Part shown: piece by piece, positions 51,045 to 58,562 of the stretch
How positions within the stretch are numbered: position 1 is the first letter of the stretch
Layout of the letters: the number at the start of each line of letters is the position of its first letter
Assembly (NCBI RefSeq): GCF_001428745.1
Contig: NZ_LMIO01000003.1
Span: 62,001-126,000, forward strand
Direction: 5' to 3'
Length of the DNA: 64,000 nt
DNA from: Leifsonia sp. Root227
GTDB lineage: Bacteria > Actinomycetota > Actinomycetes > Actinomycetales > Microbacteriaceae
The notes under the pieces: model-generated
What the model was told of the DNA's origin: nothing
Database searches by the model: none
The model's input: only the letters and a program-made list of their open reading frames with translations
Position numbers and translations under genes: made by a program

Positions 51045-51065
51045 GTAACCGACTATATTGGTTAC
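51045..51065. promoter_or_regulatory. Putative CGNR operator, GTAACC-N9-GGTTAC
   Basis: GTAACC (51045-51050) and GGTTAC (51060-51065) form a perfect inverted repeat enclosing the TATATT -10 (51054-51059) of the CGNR gene; its right arm runs up to the ATG. Confidence 0.65.
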
Positions 51066-51068
51066 ATG
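51054..51068 (+). promoter_or_regulatory. Leaderless promoter of the CGNR gene
   Basis: TATATT (51054-51059), six bases (GGTTAC), then ATG at 51066. Confidence 0.7.
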
Positions 51069-51686
51069 GCGATCGCTGCGATACTCACCAACGGCACCGG
51101 ACAGTGGATGGATTCGGCCGATGGCCAGCACTTCTGGTTCGACTCCGGCGCGTTGGCGCTCGACTTCTCCTACACCGGAGGACTCGACCAGGACGGCGGC
51201 GAGTGGCAGACAGTCCATGATGCCAAAGAACTGAACGACTGGCTGACCGCCCGCTTCCCCGAGGTCGCACCGACCGCGGGCGACCGCGAGTTCCGGGATG
51301 CGGCGGCCCTCGGCTCCGCGATCGGCCGCCTGGCCAGGCAGCAGAGCATCGGCGAGACGCTTCGCCCTGAGGATGTCGACGTCGTCAACCTGTTCGTCGC
51401 GACCCCGGACATCCCGCCCGTGCTGGCCGGCGGCGGTCGTCAGGCCGGGCGCACCAACGCCCGCCCGCACCAGGCGCTCGCCACAGTGGCCAGGGATGCG
51501 GTCCGCCTGTTCTCCGCGGAGGCCGACGGTCGCATCCGCGAGTGCTCCGCCGAGGACTGCGACCTGGTCTACCTCGACACGTCCCGCTCCGGCAATCGCC
51601 GCTGGTGCTCGATGCAGCGCTGCGGCAACCGCGCCAAGGTCCGCGCCCACCGCGCCCGCGCCGCCGCCGCTGCCCCAGCCCCCTGA
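51066..51686 (+). CDS. CGNR zinc-finger transcriptional regulator
   Basis: A 206-residue protein. The N-terminal stress-type domain (FDSGALALDFSYTGGLD) precedes the C-terminal CGNR zinc finger (about 160-195): IRECSAEDCDLVYLDTSRSGNRRWCSMQRCGNRAKVRAHRAR, with four Cys ligands and the name-giving CGNR. These are DNA-binding regulators, mostly uncharacterised. The palindrome over its promoter suggests autoregulation and control of the divergent acetyltransferase. A long hairpin element follows the stop. Confidence 0.9.
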   Translation: MAIAAILTNGTGQWMDSADGQHFWFDSGALALDFSYTGGLDQDGGEWQTVHDAKELNDWLTARFPEVAPTAGDREFRDAAALGSAIGRLARQQSIGETLRPEDVDVVNLFVATPDIPPVLAGGGRQAGRTNARPHQALATVARDAVRLFSAEADGRIRECSAEDCDLVYLDTSRSGNRRWCSMQRCGNRAKVRAHRARAAAAAPAP

Positions 51687-51687
51687 C

Positions 51688-51789
51688 CCCCGCCCGGCCC
51701 CGCAACCATCGAGCCCGGACTTGTTCCGTCGACACCTCGGCGTGTCGCCCGAACAAGTCCGGGCTCGATGGTTGCGGGGCCGGGCGGGG
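51688..51789. repeat. Intergenic hairpin element, copy 2 (39-base perfect arms)
   Basis: Bases 51688-51726 are the exact inverse complement of 51751-51789; the 24-base loop carries an inner CGACAC/GTGTCG stem (51730-51735 with 51742-51747). The core matches copies 1 and 3 (GCAACCATCGAGCCCGGAC). It lies between convergent CGNR and membrane-protein genes. Confidence 0.92.
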
Positions 51790-51795
51790 CAGGGG

Positions 51796-52920
51796 TCAGG
51801 CGGCGATGACCGACTCCTCTTCGGCGGCGGTGACGAGGCGCTGCTCGTCGGCGAGGCGCCGCTTCCGCGCGCTGAGCAGGTGGGTCACGCCGATCAGCGC
51901 GATCCCCGCCGTCGCCCAGAGCGCGAGCCGGAGACCGTCGAAGCCGAACGCCTGGCCGGGGAAGTAGGTCAGGGCCCTCGCCGCATCCAGCCAGGCCGCC
52001 CCGTTCCAGAAGGTGTTGAGCCCTGCGAACAGCGCGGGAGACAGCGACGCGGCGAAGATCCCGCCGGAGCTGGTGAAGTTGAGCATTACGAACAGCATCG
52101 TGAGCGCGGGCGTCGTCCACTTTCCGAGCACCGGATGCAGTCCGATGCCGATCGTCACGATGCCGAACACATACAGGGCGCCGAGCAGCCAGATGCTCCA
52201 CTCGTTCCCGGAGAGCACGCCGTAGACCGGGCCTGCGACCACGACGCCGATCCCGGCGACCACGAGGGCGACGCCCGCCGCGATCCCGATGCGCCAGCCC
52301 ATCCCGAGCTTGGCGGTGACGGCGGCGACCGCGATGGCGCTGGCGTACGAGCCGACGCTGAGGGCCACGAGCAGGAAGAACAGGCCCTGGCCCGTGCCGT
52401 CCTTGACCGCGGCTGGTCGCACGTCGTCGATGGTGACGGGCAGGTGCTGCTGGTAGGCGATGGGGAGGAACAGCTTGGTCGCCGCTTCTGCCGTGGTCGC
52501 CGAGCTCGCCGTCGAGACGATGATCGTGGCGTGGGTGGCGTCCGTCTCGTACGCGGCAGCGAGCTCCTGGCTCTTCACCTTCGCGCGTGCGGTCGAGGCG
52601 TCGGCGACGGTGGTCACATCGAGTTCTTTCGCCGCCTTGTCGTTGAGGGTCTGCGCGAACACGTCCGCCGCAGGCCCCGTGCCGACGATGGCGACCGGCA
52701 GGTCGTGCGGCTCCGGCTGGTGGAAGGCGCCGAGATACGCCAGCGCCATGCCGGCGGCCAGGAACAGCGGAATGAGCAGGTGCGATCCGAGGGCCTTCCA
52801 GAACGAGGCAGGTGGCCAGATCGACCGTCGCTGCTGGACGGGCATGGGGGCGATGCGGTGCGTGGACATACCGGTGCTGTCTCGTTTCTGCTGGGGGAGG
52901 GAGAAGAGCGGGAGATACAT
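51796..52920 (-). CDS. Membrane protein of YhgE/ABC-2-like type
   Basis: A 374-residue protein: a short cytoplasmic N-terminus, one membrane helix (about 48-66), an external domain (about 75-185, PVAIVGTGPAADVFAQTLND, VADASTARAKVKSQELAAAYET), then five or six helices to the C-terminus, the topology of DUF3533/YhgE-type membrane proteins related to ABC-2 permeases. It may be an exporter subunit; no ATPase is adjacent. The start at 52920 is supported by CATAGT ending six bases upstream; an ATG at 52869 is an alternative. It is divergent from, and probably repressed by, the MarR protein. Confidence 0.78.
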   Translation of the reverse strand: MYLPLFSLPQQKRDSTGMSTHRIAPMPVQQRRSIWPPASFWKALGSHLLIPLFLAAGMALAYLGAFHQPEPHDLPVAIVGTGPAADVFAQTLNDKAAKELDVTTVADASTARAKVKSQELAAAYETDATHATIIVSTASSATTAEAATKLFLPIAYQQHLPVTIDDVRPAAVKDGTGQGLFFLLVALSVGSYASAIAVAAVTAKLGMGWRIGIAAGVALVVAGIGVVVAGPVYGVLSGNEWSIWLLGALYVFGIVTIGIGLHPVLGKWTTPALTMLFVMLNFTSSGGIFAASLSPALFAGLNTFWNGAAWLDAARALTYFPGQAFGFDGLRLALWATAGIALIGVTHLLSARKRRLADEQRLVTAAEEESVIAA

Positions 52921-52932
52921 AGTTGCACTATG
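52918..52932 (-). promoter_or_regulatory. Leaderless promoter of the YhgE-like gene
   Basis: On the minus strand CATAGT (52932-52927), six bases, then ATG at 52920. The hexamer lies within the left MarR palindrome. Confidence 0.6.
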
Positions 52933-52972
52933 CAACATCCATTGTTGCACAATCAGCGTTGCATAATGCAAC
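52922..52972. promoter_or_regulatory. Three phased palindromic operators of the MarR regulator
   Basis: GTTGCACTATGCAAC (52922-52936), ATTGTTGCACAAT (52941-52953) and GTTGCATAATGCAAC (52958-52972) are each perfect inverted repeats around three central bases, with centres at 52929, 52947 and 52965, exactly 18 bases apart. The outer pair flank the two divergent -10 hexamers. Confidence 0.8.
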
Positions 52973-52975
52973 AGA

Positions 52976-52990
52976 TATCCTGGAGCTGTG
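52976..52990 (+). promoter_or_regulatory. Leaderless promoter of the MarR gene
   Basis: TATCCT (52976-52981), six bases, then GTG at 52988. The right palindrome ends three bases before the hexamer. GGAG within the gap is too close to the codon to act as a ribosome site. Confidence 0.6.
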
Positions 52991-53434
52991 ACCACGCATC
53001 CAGAGCAGCAGCCCGACCGGGACGACATCATCGCCAGCATCGGGGCCCAGCTGACCACCGTCGCCCGCCGCGGCACGGCGAGGGTTCGCCGCGAGAACGA
53101 AGCCCTCTCCTTCGTCGACCAATCGCTCCTCAGCTACATCGGCGCCAACCCCGGCTGCCGCGCCGTCGACATCGCCGCGCACTTCCAGCTCAACCGCTCC
53201 ACCGTCTCCCGTCAGCTCGCCGCGCTCGCCGAGTTCGGCCTCGTTGCCTCCGCCGAACCGGATGCGTCGCGCGGCCTGGCGCTCCGCCTCACGGATGCGG
53301 GCACAGCCGCCCTGCGCGACGCCGCGAGCACGGTTCGGGCGGCCCTCACCACGCGCCTGTCCGGCTGGACGGCCGACGAACTACGCGCCTTCGCAGGCAT
53401 GCTCTCGCGCTACAACGACGACCAGGAGGCGTGA
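52988..53434 (+). CDS. MarR-family regulator of the divergent membrane protein
   Basis: A 148-residue MarR regulator: SFVDQSLLSYIGANPGCRAVDIAAHFQLNRSTVSRQLAALAEFGLV (helix-turn-helix about 40-87), then the wing with PDASRGLALRLTDAG. The three palindromes upstream are its likely operators, controlling itself and the divergent YhgE-like protein. It ends 32 bases before pxpA, which has its own -10 hexamer. Confidence 0.88.
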   Translation: MTTHPEQQPDRDDIIASIGAQLTTVARRGTARVRRENEALSFVDQSLLSYIGANPGCRAVDIAAHFQLNRSTVSRQLAALAEFGLVASAEPDASRGLALRLTDAGTAALRDAASTVRAALTTRLSGWTADELRAFAGMLSRYNDDQEA

Positions 53435-53454
53435 CGCGCGACGCGACCAGCCGA

Positions 53455-53469
53455 CACAATGGAGGGGTG
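53455..53469 (+). promoter_or_regulatory. Leaderless promoter of pxpA
   Basis: CACAAT (53455-53460), six bases (GGAGGG), then GTG at 53467. The GGAGGG touches the codon, so it is a poor ribosome site. Confidence 0.5.
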
Positions 53470-54228
53470 GAACGTTCGATCGACCTCAACAGCGACCTCG
53501 GCGAGTCGTTCGGCGCGTGGACCCTCGGCGACGACGCGGCGATGCTCCGCCTGGTGTCGAGCGCGAACGTGGCGTGCGGTTTCCACGCCGGCGACGCATC
53601 CACGATGCTCGCCACTTGCAGGCTCGCCGCGGAGAACGGCGTCGCGATCGGCGCGCACGTCTCATACCGCGACCTCGCCGGTTTCGGCCGCCGCAGCATG
53701 GATGTGCCTCCTGAGACCCTGCACGACGAGGTCGTCTACCAGCTGGCCGCGCTGAGCGGCATCGCGCGGGTGGCGGGTACGCGCGTCTCGTACCTCAAGC
53801 CGCACGGCGCCCTCTACAACCGCATCGTCACCGACCGCGAGCAAGCGGGGGCAGTAGCGAGCGCCGTCGCGGCCTTCGACCGTGGGCTTCCGCTGCTCGG
53901 CCTCGCCGGCTCCGCCATCGCGGACGCGGCAGAGGATGCAGGCCTCCGCTTCGTCAACGAGGCGTTCGTCGATCGTGGATACCGCGCGGACGGCACTCTG
54001 GTGCCGCGCACCGAGCCAGGCGCCGTCCTGTCCGGAGACGTCGCCATCGCCGAACGCGCCCTGCGCCTCGCGCTCGACGGCCGCGTCGTCGCGGCGGACG
54101 GCACGGACATCGCCGTGCGGGTCGACTCGCTGTGCGTGCACGGCGACACCCCGGGAGCCGTCGCCATGGCCGCCGCCGTCCGGGCCGCGCTCACCGACGC
54201 CGGCGTGCGCGTCGAGGCGTGGCGATGA
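53467..54228 (+). CDS. pxpA: 5-oxoprolinase subunit A (LamB/YcsF family)
   Basis: A 253-residue protein with the family signature from its start: SIDLNSDLGESFGAWTLGDD, SSANVACGFHAGD, IGAHVSYRDLAGFGRR, SYLKPHGALYN and CVHGDTPGA near the end. PxpA, with PxpBC, opens 5-oxoproline to glutamate using ATP. The GTG start is set by the conserved N-terminus; pxpB overlaps it by four bases. Confidence 0.94.
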   Translation: MERSIDLNSDLGESFGAWTLGDDAAMLRLVSSANVACGFHAGDASTMLATCRLAAENGVAIGAHVSYRDLAGFGRRSMDVPPETLHDEVVYQLAALSGIARVAGTRVSYLKPHGALYNRIVTDREQAGAVASAVAAFDRGLPLLGLAGSAIADAAEDAGLRFVNEAFVDRGYRADGTLVPRTEPGAVLSGDVAIAERALRLALDGRVVAADGTDIAVRVDSLCVHGDTPGAVAMAAAVRAALTDAGVRVEAWR

Positions 54229-54842
54229 CCGTCAGCGTCCTCCAGAACGGAGACCGCGGCCTCCTGGCCGAACTCGACGACCTGGATGCGGTGCTCGCCC
54301 TCTACCGCGCGCTCGAACGCACCCGTCCGGCCGGCGTTATCGACCTGGTGCCAGCCGCCCGCACCATCGGCGTCACCGTCGACCCTTCCGTGCTCCCGCT
54401 GAGCGTCGCCACGAACTGGCTCGCGCACACCGTCCCTGAGCCGCCGCACGCCGCGGACGCACGCGTCGTCGAGGTTCCCGTCCGCTACGACGGCGACGAC
54501 CTGGCCGAGGTGGCTGCGCTGCTCGGGATGCGGCCGGCCGACGTGGTCGCGCTGCACACCGCATCTCCCTGGCTGGTGGCGTTCTGCGGGTTCGCGCCGG
54601 GGTTCGGTTACCTGGTCACCGACCACGAGCGTCTGGTGGTGCCACGCCGCGCGACCCCGCGAACGGCGGTCCCCGCCGGGGCGGTCGGACTCGCGGGAGA
54701 GTTCAGTGGGGTGTACCCGCGGTCGAGTCCTGGCGGCTGGCAGCTGATCGGCACGACGGACGCCACCATCTGGGACGCCTCGGCCGAGACGCCGGCGCTG
54801 CTATCGCCCGGCACGGCGGTGCGGTTCGTGGAGGCGTCGTGA
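54225..54842 (+). CDS. pxpB: 5-oxoprolinase subunit B
   Basis: A 205-residue KipI-type protein: VPVRYDGDDLAEVAALLGMRPADVVALHTASPW, then FCGFAPGFGYLV and VPRRATPRTAVPAGAVGLAGEFSGVYPRSSPGGWQLIG, the conserved core of PxpB/allophanate-hydrolase subunit 1. It works with PxpC to activate 5-oxoproline. It overlaps pxpA (ATGA) and pxpC (GTGA) by four bases each. Confidence 0.94.
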   Translation: MTVSVLQNGDRGLLAELDDLDAVLALYRALERTRPAGVIDLVPAARTIGVTVDPSVLPLSVATNWLAHTVPEPPHAADARVVEVPVRYDGDDLAEVAALLGMRPADVVALHTASPWLVAFCGFAPGFGYLVTDHERLVVPRRATPRTAVPAGAVGLAGEFSGVYPRSSPGGWQLIGTTDATIWDASAETPALLSPGTAVRFVEAS

Positions 54843-55741
54843 GCATCGTGGTCGTGGAGCCCGGCCCGCTTGCCGTGGTCCAGGACGGCGGACGGCCGGG
54901 CCTCGCCCACCTCGGCGTCAGCCCGTCCGGCGCGCTCGACAGGGCGGCGCTCGCGCTCGGCAATCGCCTGGTCGGCAACGACGGCGGATGCGCGGGGCTC
55001 GAGCTCCTCTTCGGCGGCTTCACCGCGCGGTTCGCCGCGCCTGCCTGGTTCGCCGTGACCGGCGCAGCAGGCCAGATCGCGCTCGACGGCCGACCGGTGG
55101 ACCTGCACCTCGCGCAGCACGCGGAGGTCGGCGCCGTGCTCACCATCGCTGCTCCCGCTGCCGGAGCGCGCAGCTATCTCGCCGTGCGCGGCGGCATCGC
55201 CGCTGAGCAGGTGCTCGGTTCCCGGTCTTCCGATCTGCTGTCCGGCATCGGACCTGCGCCGCTGCGGGCGGGCGATGTGCTCGCGGTGGGCGAGCATCCC
55301 CTGGCCGAGGTGCCACTGCTGGACTTCGTGCCGGTGGCCGAGCCCTCCGCCGGCGTGGTGGAGGTGCGCGCACATCCTGGGCCACGGGCCGACTGGTTCA
55401 CCTCGGCCGCCCTGGAGGCGTTCTACGCGGTGGAGTGGCGGTTGAGCGCGTCGAGCAACAGGGTCGGCGCGCGACTCGACCCTCCGCGCACGCCGGCGCA
55501 CGCCGCGGGGGTGGAACAGCATCCCGTGCCGTTGCTGGAGCGGGCGATCACCACCGAGCTGCCGAGCGAGCCGATGGTCGCGGGTTCCGTGCAGGTGTCG
55601 CCGGACGGCAGGCCGACCGTGCTGCTCGCCGACCATCCCGTGACAGGCGGCTACCCCGTGATCGCGGTGGTCGCCACCGCTTCCCTCGACGCCTTCGCCC
55701 AGCTCCGCCCCGGTCAGCTCGTCACCTTCCGCCACGCCTGA
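54839..55741 (+). CDS. pxpC: 5-oxoprolinase subunit C
   Basis: A 300-residue KipA-type protein: VVEPGPLAVVQDGGRPGLAHLGVSPSGALDRAALALGNRLVGND at the start, YLAVRGGIAAEQVLGSRSSDLLSGIG in the middle, and VLLADHPVTGGYPVIAVV near the end, the biotin-dependent-carboxylase-like (allophanate hydrolase subunit 2) fold. It completes the PxpABC complex. The 3' end is followed by the third hairpin element, shared with the convergent methyltransferase gene. Confidence 0.94.
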   Translation: MSIVVVEPGPLAVVQDGGRPGLAHLGVSPSGALDRAALALGNRLVGNDGGCAGLELLFGGFTARFAAPAWFAVTGAAGQIALDGRPVDLHLAQHAEVGAVLTIAAPAAGARSYLAVRGGIAAEQVLGSRSSDLLSGIGPAPLRAGDVLAVGEHPLAEVPLLDFVPVAEPSAGVVEVRAHPGPRADWFTSAALEAFYAVEWRLSASSNRVGARLDPPRTPAHAAGVEQHPVPLLERAITTELPSEPMVAGSVQVSPDGRPTVLLADHPVTGGYPVIAVVATASLDAFAQLRPGQLVTFRHA

Positions 55742-55750
55742 CCCGCGCGC

Positions 55751-55824
55751 GCAGCCATCGAGCCCGGAGTAGTTCAGGCGACACGCCGGGCCGCGGTGTG
55801 AACAGCTTCGGACTCGACGGCTGT
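55751..55824. repeat. Intergenic hairpin element, copy 3
   Basis: GCAGCCATCGAGCCCGGAGTAGTTC (55751-55775, read as GCAGCCATCG plus 15 bases) pairs imperfectly with 55800-55824. The loop carries GCGACAC/GTGTG. The right arm reaches the stop codon of the minus-strand gene. Confidence 0.8.
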
Positions 55825-56690
55825 CAATCGCGGCGGGTGCCGGTCTGGAAGATGCTGCGGGCGGGCGGCGGGGAGGGGACGCTGGTGGCGTCCGTGACGA
55901 TCGGAGCTTTGCCTGCGAAGGTCTTCAGCTCGGCGCCCGCGACCGCTTTGGCAGGGTGCGGGCCGCTCGCGAGCAGCCGGGGAAGCCAGTCGAGCGGAAG
56001 GGAGGCGTTCGACCCGACCAGTACGACGTTGCCGAACCTGCGCCCCTTGAGCACCTGCGTCTCTGCCAGCGCGGCGACGTTCTCCACCACGGAACCGAGT
56101 GTCGCGATCTGGCTGCGCGCGAACGTCAGCGGAGGCCCGTCCGCCACATTGACCAGCACGATCCCGTCCGGGGCGAGCAGCGACACCGCTGAGCGGTAGA
56201 ACTCCACACTGGTGACGTGCGCCGGGGTGCGCGCGCCGCTGAAGATGTCGATGACCAGCAGGTCGACAGAGCCGCGCAGCCCGGCCGGCAGCTTCCCGAC
56301 CACCTCGCGGGCGTCGCCGTGCCGGATGCGCACCTGCGCATAGCGGGGGAGTGGAAGGTTCTCCCGCACCAGGTCGACGAGGTTGCTCTCCAGCTCCACC
56401 ACCTGCTGGCGGGAGCCCGGCCTGGTGTACGCGATGTACCGCGGCAGAGTCAGCGCGCCTGCGCCGAGGTGCACGGCCGTGATCGGCTGGCCCGGGTCGC
56501 CGATGAGGTCGATGACGTTCCCCATCCGCTGCACGTACTCGAAGAAGAGCTGCGACGGGTCGTCGAGGTTGACATGCGACTGGGGAGTGCCGTCCACCAC
56601 GAGCTGGTACGAGCCAGGCACGAACCTGTCCGGCTCGATCGTCGCGAGATAGCCGCTCTCCTTGAGCACGACGGACGGGTTCTCTGGCAC
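55824..56690 (-). CDS. Spermidine-synthase-like methyltransferase-fold protein
   Basis: A 288-residue protein: SYQLVVDGTPQSHVNLDDPSQLFFEYVQRMGNVIDL, then AVHLGAGALTLPRYIAYTRPGSRQQVVELESNLVDLVRENLPLP (nucleotide-binding loop), RHGDAREVV and DLLVIDIFSGARTPAHVTSVEFY. It is a spermidine-synthase-like fold without obvious polyamine-gene neighbours, common as uncharacterised proteins in actinobacteria. GTG at 56690 is chosen because TAGGGT lies seven bases upstream; GTG at 56699 is an alternative. Confidence 0.82.
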   Translation of the reverse strand: MPENPSVVLKESGYLATIEPDRFVPGSYQLVVDGTPQSHVNLDDPSQLFFEYVQRMGNVIDLIGDPGQPITAVHLGAGALTLPRYIAYTRPGSRQQVVELESNLVDLVRENLPLPRYAQVRIRHGDAREVVGKLPAGLRGSVDLLVIDIFSGARTPAHVTSVEFYRSAVSLLAPDGIVLVNVADGPPLTFARSQIATLGSVVENVAALAETQVLKGRRFGNVVLVGSNASLPLDWLPRLLASGPHPAKAVAGAELKTFAGKAPIVTDATSVPSPPPARSIFQTGTRRD

Positions 56691-56703
56691 GGCATCCACC
56701 CTA
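56688..56703 (-). promoter_or_regulatory. Leaderless promoter of the spermidine-synthase-like gene
   Basis: On the minus strand TAGGGT (56703-56698), seven bases, then GTG at 56690. Confidence 0.45.
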
Positions 56704-56844
56704 GTCGCGCGGGATGAGGCTGCGACCTCCACCCGGATCTCCACCCGCATCCCCTCCCTGGGGCTGTGCCGGATGCACTCCAGCCCGGGCACGCTGGAAC
56801 AGTGCCGGAACAGCCCGGCGCCGCACGGACACGAAAGGCCGGCC

Positions 56845-57363
56845 ATGACGCTCGAAACGCTCGGGAACGCACTCCTCATCCTCGTCGCGATCGGCTGGAT
56901 CGGCGTCAGGCAGATGACCTGGCGCCCCGTCTCGATCGGCCGGATGTGGCGGATGCCGGCGATCTTCGGCATCGTCGGCCTCGTCATGATCGTGCAGACC
57001 ACCAAGCCGACCGCGCTCACCGCTCTCGACCTCGGGGTCCTCGTCGTCGAGCTCGTGATCTCCCTCGGCATCGGGGCGTGGATGGGCGCCATCGCCCACT
57101 TCCGCCCGCTGCCGGAACCGATCGACATCGGCAAGGACCGCAGGGAGGTCGCGACGTACGAGTCCCGCACGGGGGCGTGGGGACTCGTGCTCTGGGTGCT
57201 CGTCATCGTCGTGCGCGTCGGCATCGACGTGCTGGCAGGCATGGCAGGTTCGCACCTCGCCGCATCCACCGGGGTCATCCTGCTCATGCTCGCCGCGAAC
57301 CGTGCAGCCCGCACAGCGGTCTTCGCCAGCAGGCTCGGCCGCCACGCGGCCGTGACCGTGTGA
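56845..57363 (+). CDS. Hypothetical membrane protein (four to five helices)
   Basis: A 172-residue integral membrane protein with hydrophobic segments at about 3-21, 36-53, 60-85, 113-130 and 138-158, and a charged loop RPLPEPIDIGKDRREVATYESRTG. It resembles the CcdC/DUF1453-type small membrane proteins in layout only. GAAAGG lies eight bases before the ATG. It may be co-transcribed with the two-component genes 35 bases downstream, though those have their own -10 hexamer. Confidence 0.72.
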   Translation: MTLETLGNALLILVAIGWIGVRQMTWRPVSIGRMWRMPAIFGIVGLVMIVQTTKPTALTALDLGVLVVELVISLGIGAWMGAIAHFRPLPEPIDIGKDRREVATYESRTGAWGLVLWVLVIVVRVGIDVLAGMAGSHLAASTGVILLMLAANRAARTAVFASRLGRHAAVTV

Positions 57364-57386
57364 CCCCCCGTCCGGACGATTCGCAC

Positions 57387-57401
57387 CATGATGGGATCGT
57401 G
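57387..57401 (+). promoter_or_regulatory. Leaderless promoter of the histidine kinase gene
   Basis: CATGAT (57387-57392), six bases, then GTG at 57399, the same hexamer as at the LysR gene. Confidence 0.5.
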
Positions 57402-58562
57402 AATCAGACAGGACGACAGAGCCCGCTGGCTTTCGCGCTCAATCTCTTCGGCGCGCTCGCCATCGGGTTCTCGCTCGTCGTCTCGCACTCGAGCGAGCGG
57501 CCGGTCTGGGTGCTCGTCGTCGCGCTCGTGTCTGTCGCAGCCTGGCTCGCTCGCGGCGCGCTCGCCCTCGCGGGGGTTCGCAGTCTCGAACCGACCCTCC
57601 TCGTCATCGCGGCGGTGACAGGCGGCATCGTCGCCGCCCCGTCGGACGGCCTCTCGGTCGTCCCTGCTGCCATCGCCGTCCTCGCCACGGTCGGAACGCT
57701 GCGCTTCCCCGTGCTCGCCGGTCTCGGGCTGGCGGCCATCACGCTGGCGCTGGTCGCCGTCGGAGCGATCCCGTTCGGCACGGACGTCGCAGCCGTTCTC
57801 GCGATGATGGGCGGCGTCATCCTCGCCGTCTTCGCCGGACTCAGCAGACGGCAGTTCCGCCAGGCGGAGGAGCAGGCCGTGCTTCTGCAGCAGCGCGAGC
57901 TGGAGATGAGAGAGGAAGCGGCACGCATCGCCATCGCCCGCGACCTGCACGATGTGCTCGCGCACAGCCTGGGCGGTCTGGTCATCCAGCTCGACGCCGT
58001 CGAAGCGCTGCTCGAAGCGGGAGACAGCGCAGCGGCAGGCGCCAGGGTGACGGACGCGAGGGCGCTCGCCGCGAGCGGGCTCAGTGAGGCCAGGCGCGCG
58101 GTCGCGGCTCTGCGCGATCCGGACGGGAGCGGCTCATCCGGCTCTGTCTCGCCGTCCGCGTTCTCGGCGGCCGTCGACGATCTGCTCGCTGCGCACCGCT
58201 CGCTCGGCGGCGTGGTCGACGTCACGCTGCACGGCGAACCGGTCACGCTCAGCGCCGGCCAGGCCGCCGCGCTGCAACGAGCACTGCAGGAATCCCTCAG
58301 CAACGCGCGCAAACACGCGCCCGGCGAACCCGTGCGCGCAGACCTCGCCTGGAACACTGGCAGTGTGCGCCTCACCGTCTCCAATCCGCTCTCCGACGAA
58401 GCAGCCGCCGCTCCTGGAACCTCCGCGCTCGCCGCCTCCGGTGGAGGCCACGGCCTGGAGGGGATGCGCGAGCGCTTCCACGCCCTCCCGCTCGGCGGGG
58501 CGGCGACCGCTGGTGTGCTGGGCGACCGATTCACGGTGACAGCGGAGGCGAAGCTCTCATGA
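57399..58562 (+). CDS. NarL-type sensor histidine kinase
   Basis: A 387-residue kinase: four to five membrane helices (about 10-145) without a sizeable external sensor, a coiled stretch (RQFRQAEEQAVLLQQRELEMREE), the HisKA_3 phosphoacceptor in IARDLHDVLAHSLGGLVIQLD (His about 188), and an HATPase domain with ALQESLSNARKHAPG and GGGHGLEGMRERFHAL. The stop overlaps the response regulator ATG (ATGA). The stimulus is unknown and probably sensed within the membrane. Confidence 0.88.
   Translation: MNQTGRQSPLAFALNLFGALAIGFSLVVSHSSERPVWVLVVALVSVAAWLARGALALAGVRSLEPTLLVIAAVTGGIVAAPSDGLSVVPAAIAVLATVGTLRFPVLAGLGLAAITLALVAVGAIPFGTDVAAVLAMMGGVILAVFAGLSRRQFRQAEEQAVLLQQRELEMREEAARIAIARDLHDVLAHSLGGLVIQLDAVEALLEAGDSAAAGARVTDARALAASGLSEARRAVAALRDPDGSGSSGSVSPSAFSAAVDDLLAAHRSLGGVVDVTLHGEPVTLSAGQAAALQRALQESLSNARKHAPGEPVRADLAWNTGSVRLTVSNPLSDEAAAAPGTSALAASGGGHGLEGMRERFHALPLGGAATAGVLGDRFTVTAEAKLS

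Noticed and set aside
51298..53466. Upstream extension of the pxpA frame across CGNR and MarR
   Set aside because: The extension covers other genes in the wrong frame; conserved PxpA sequence begins at 53467.
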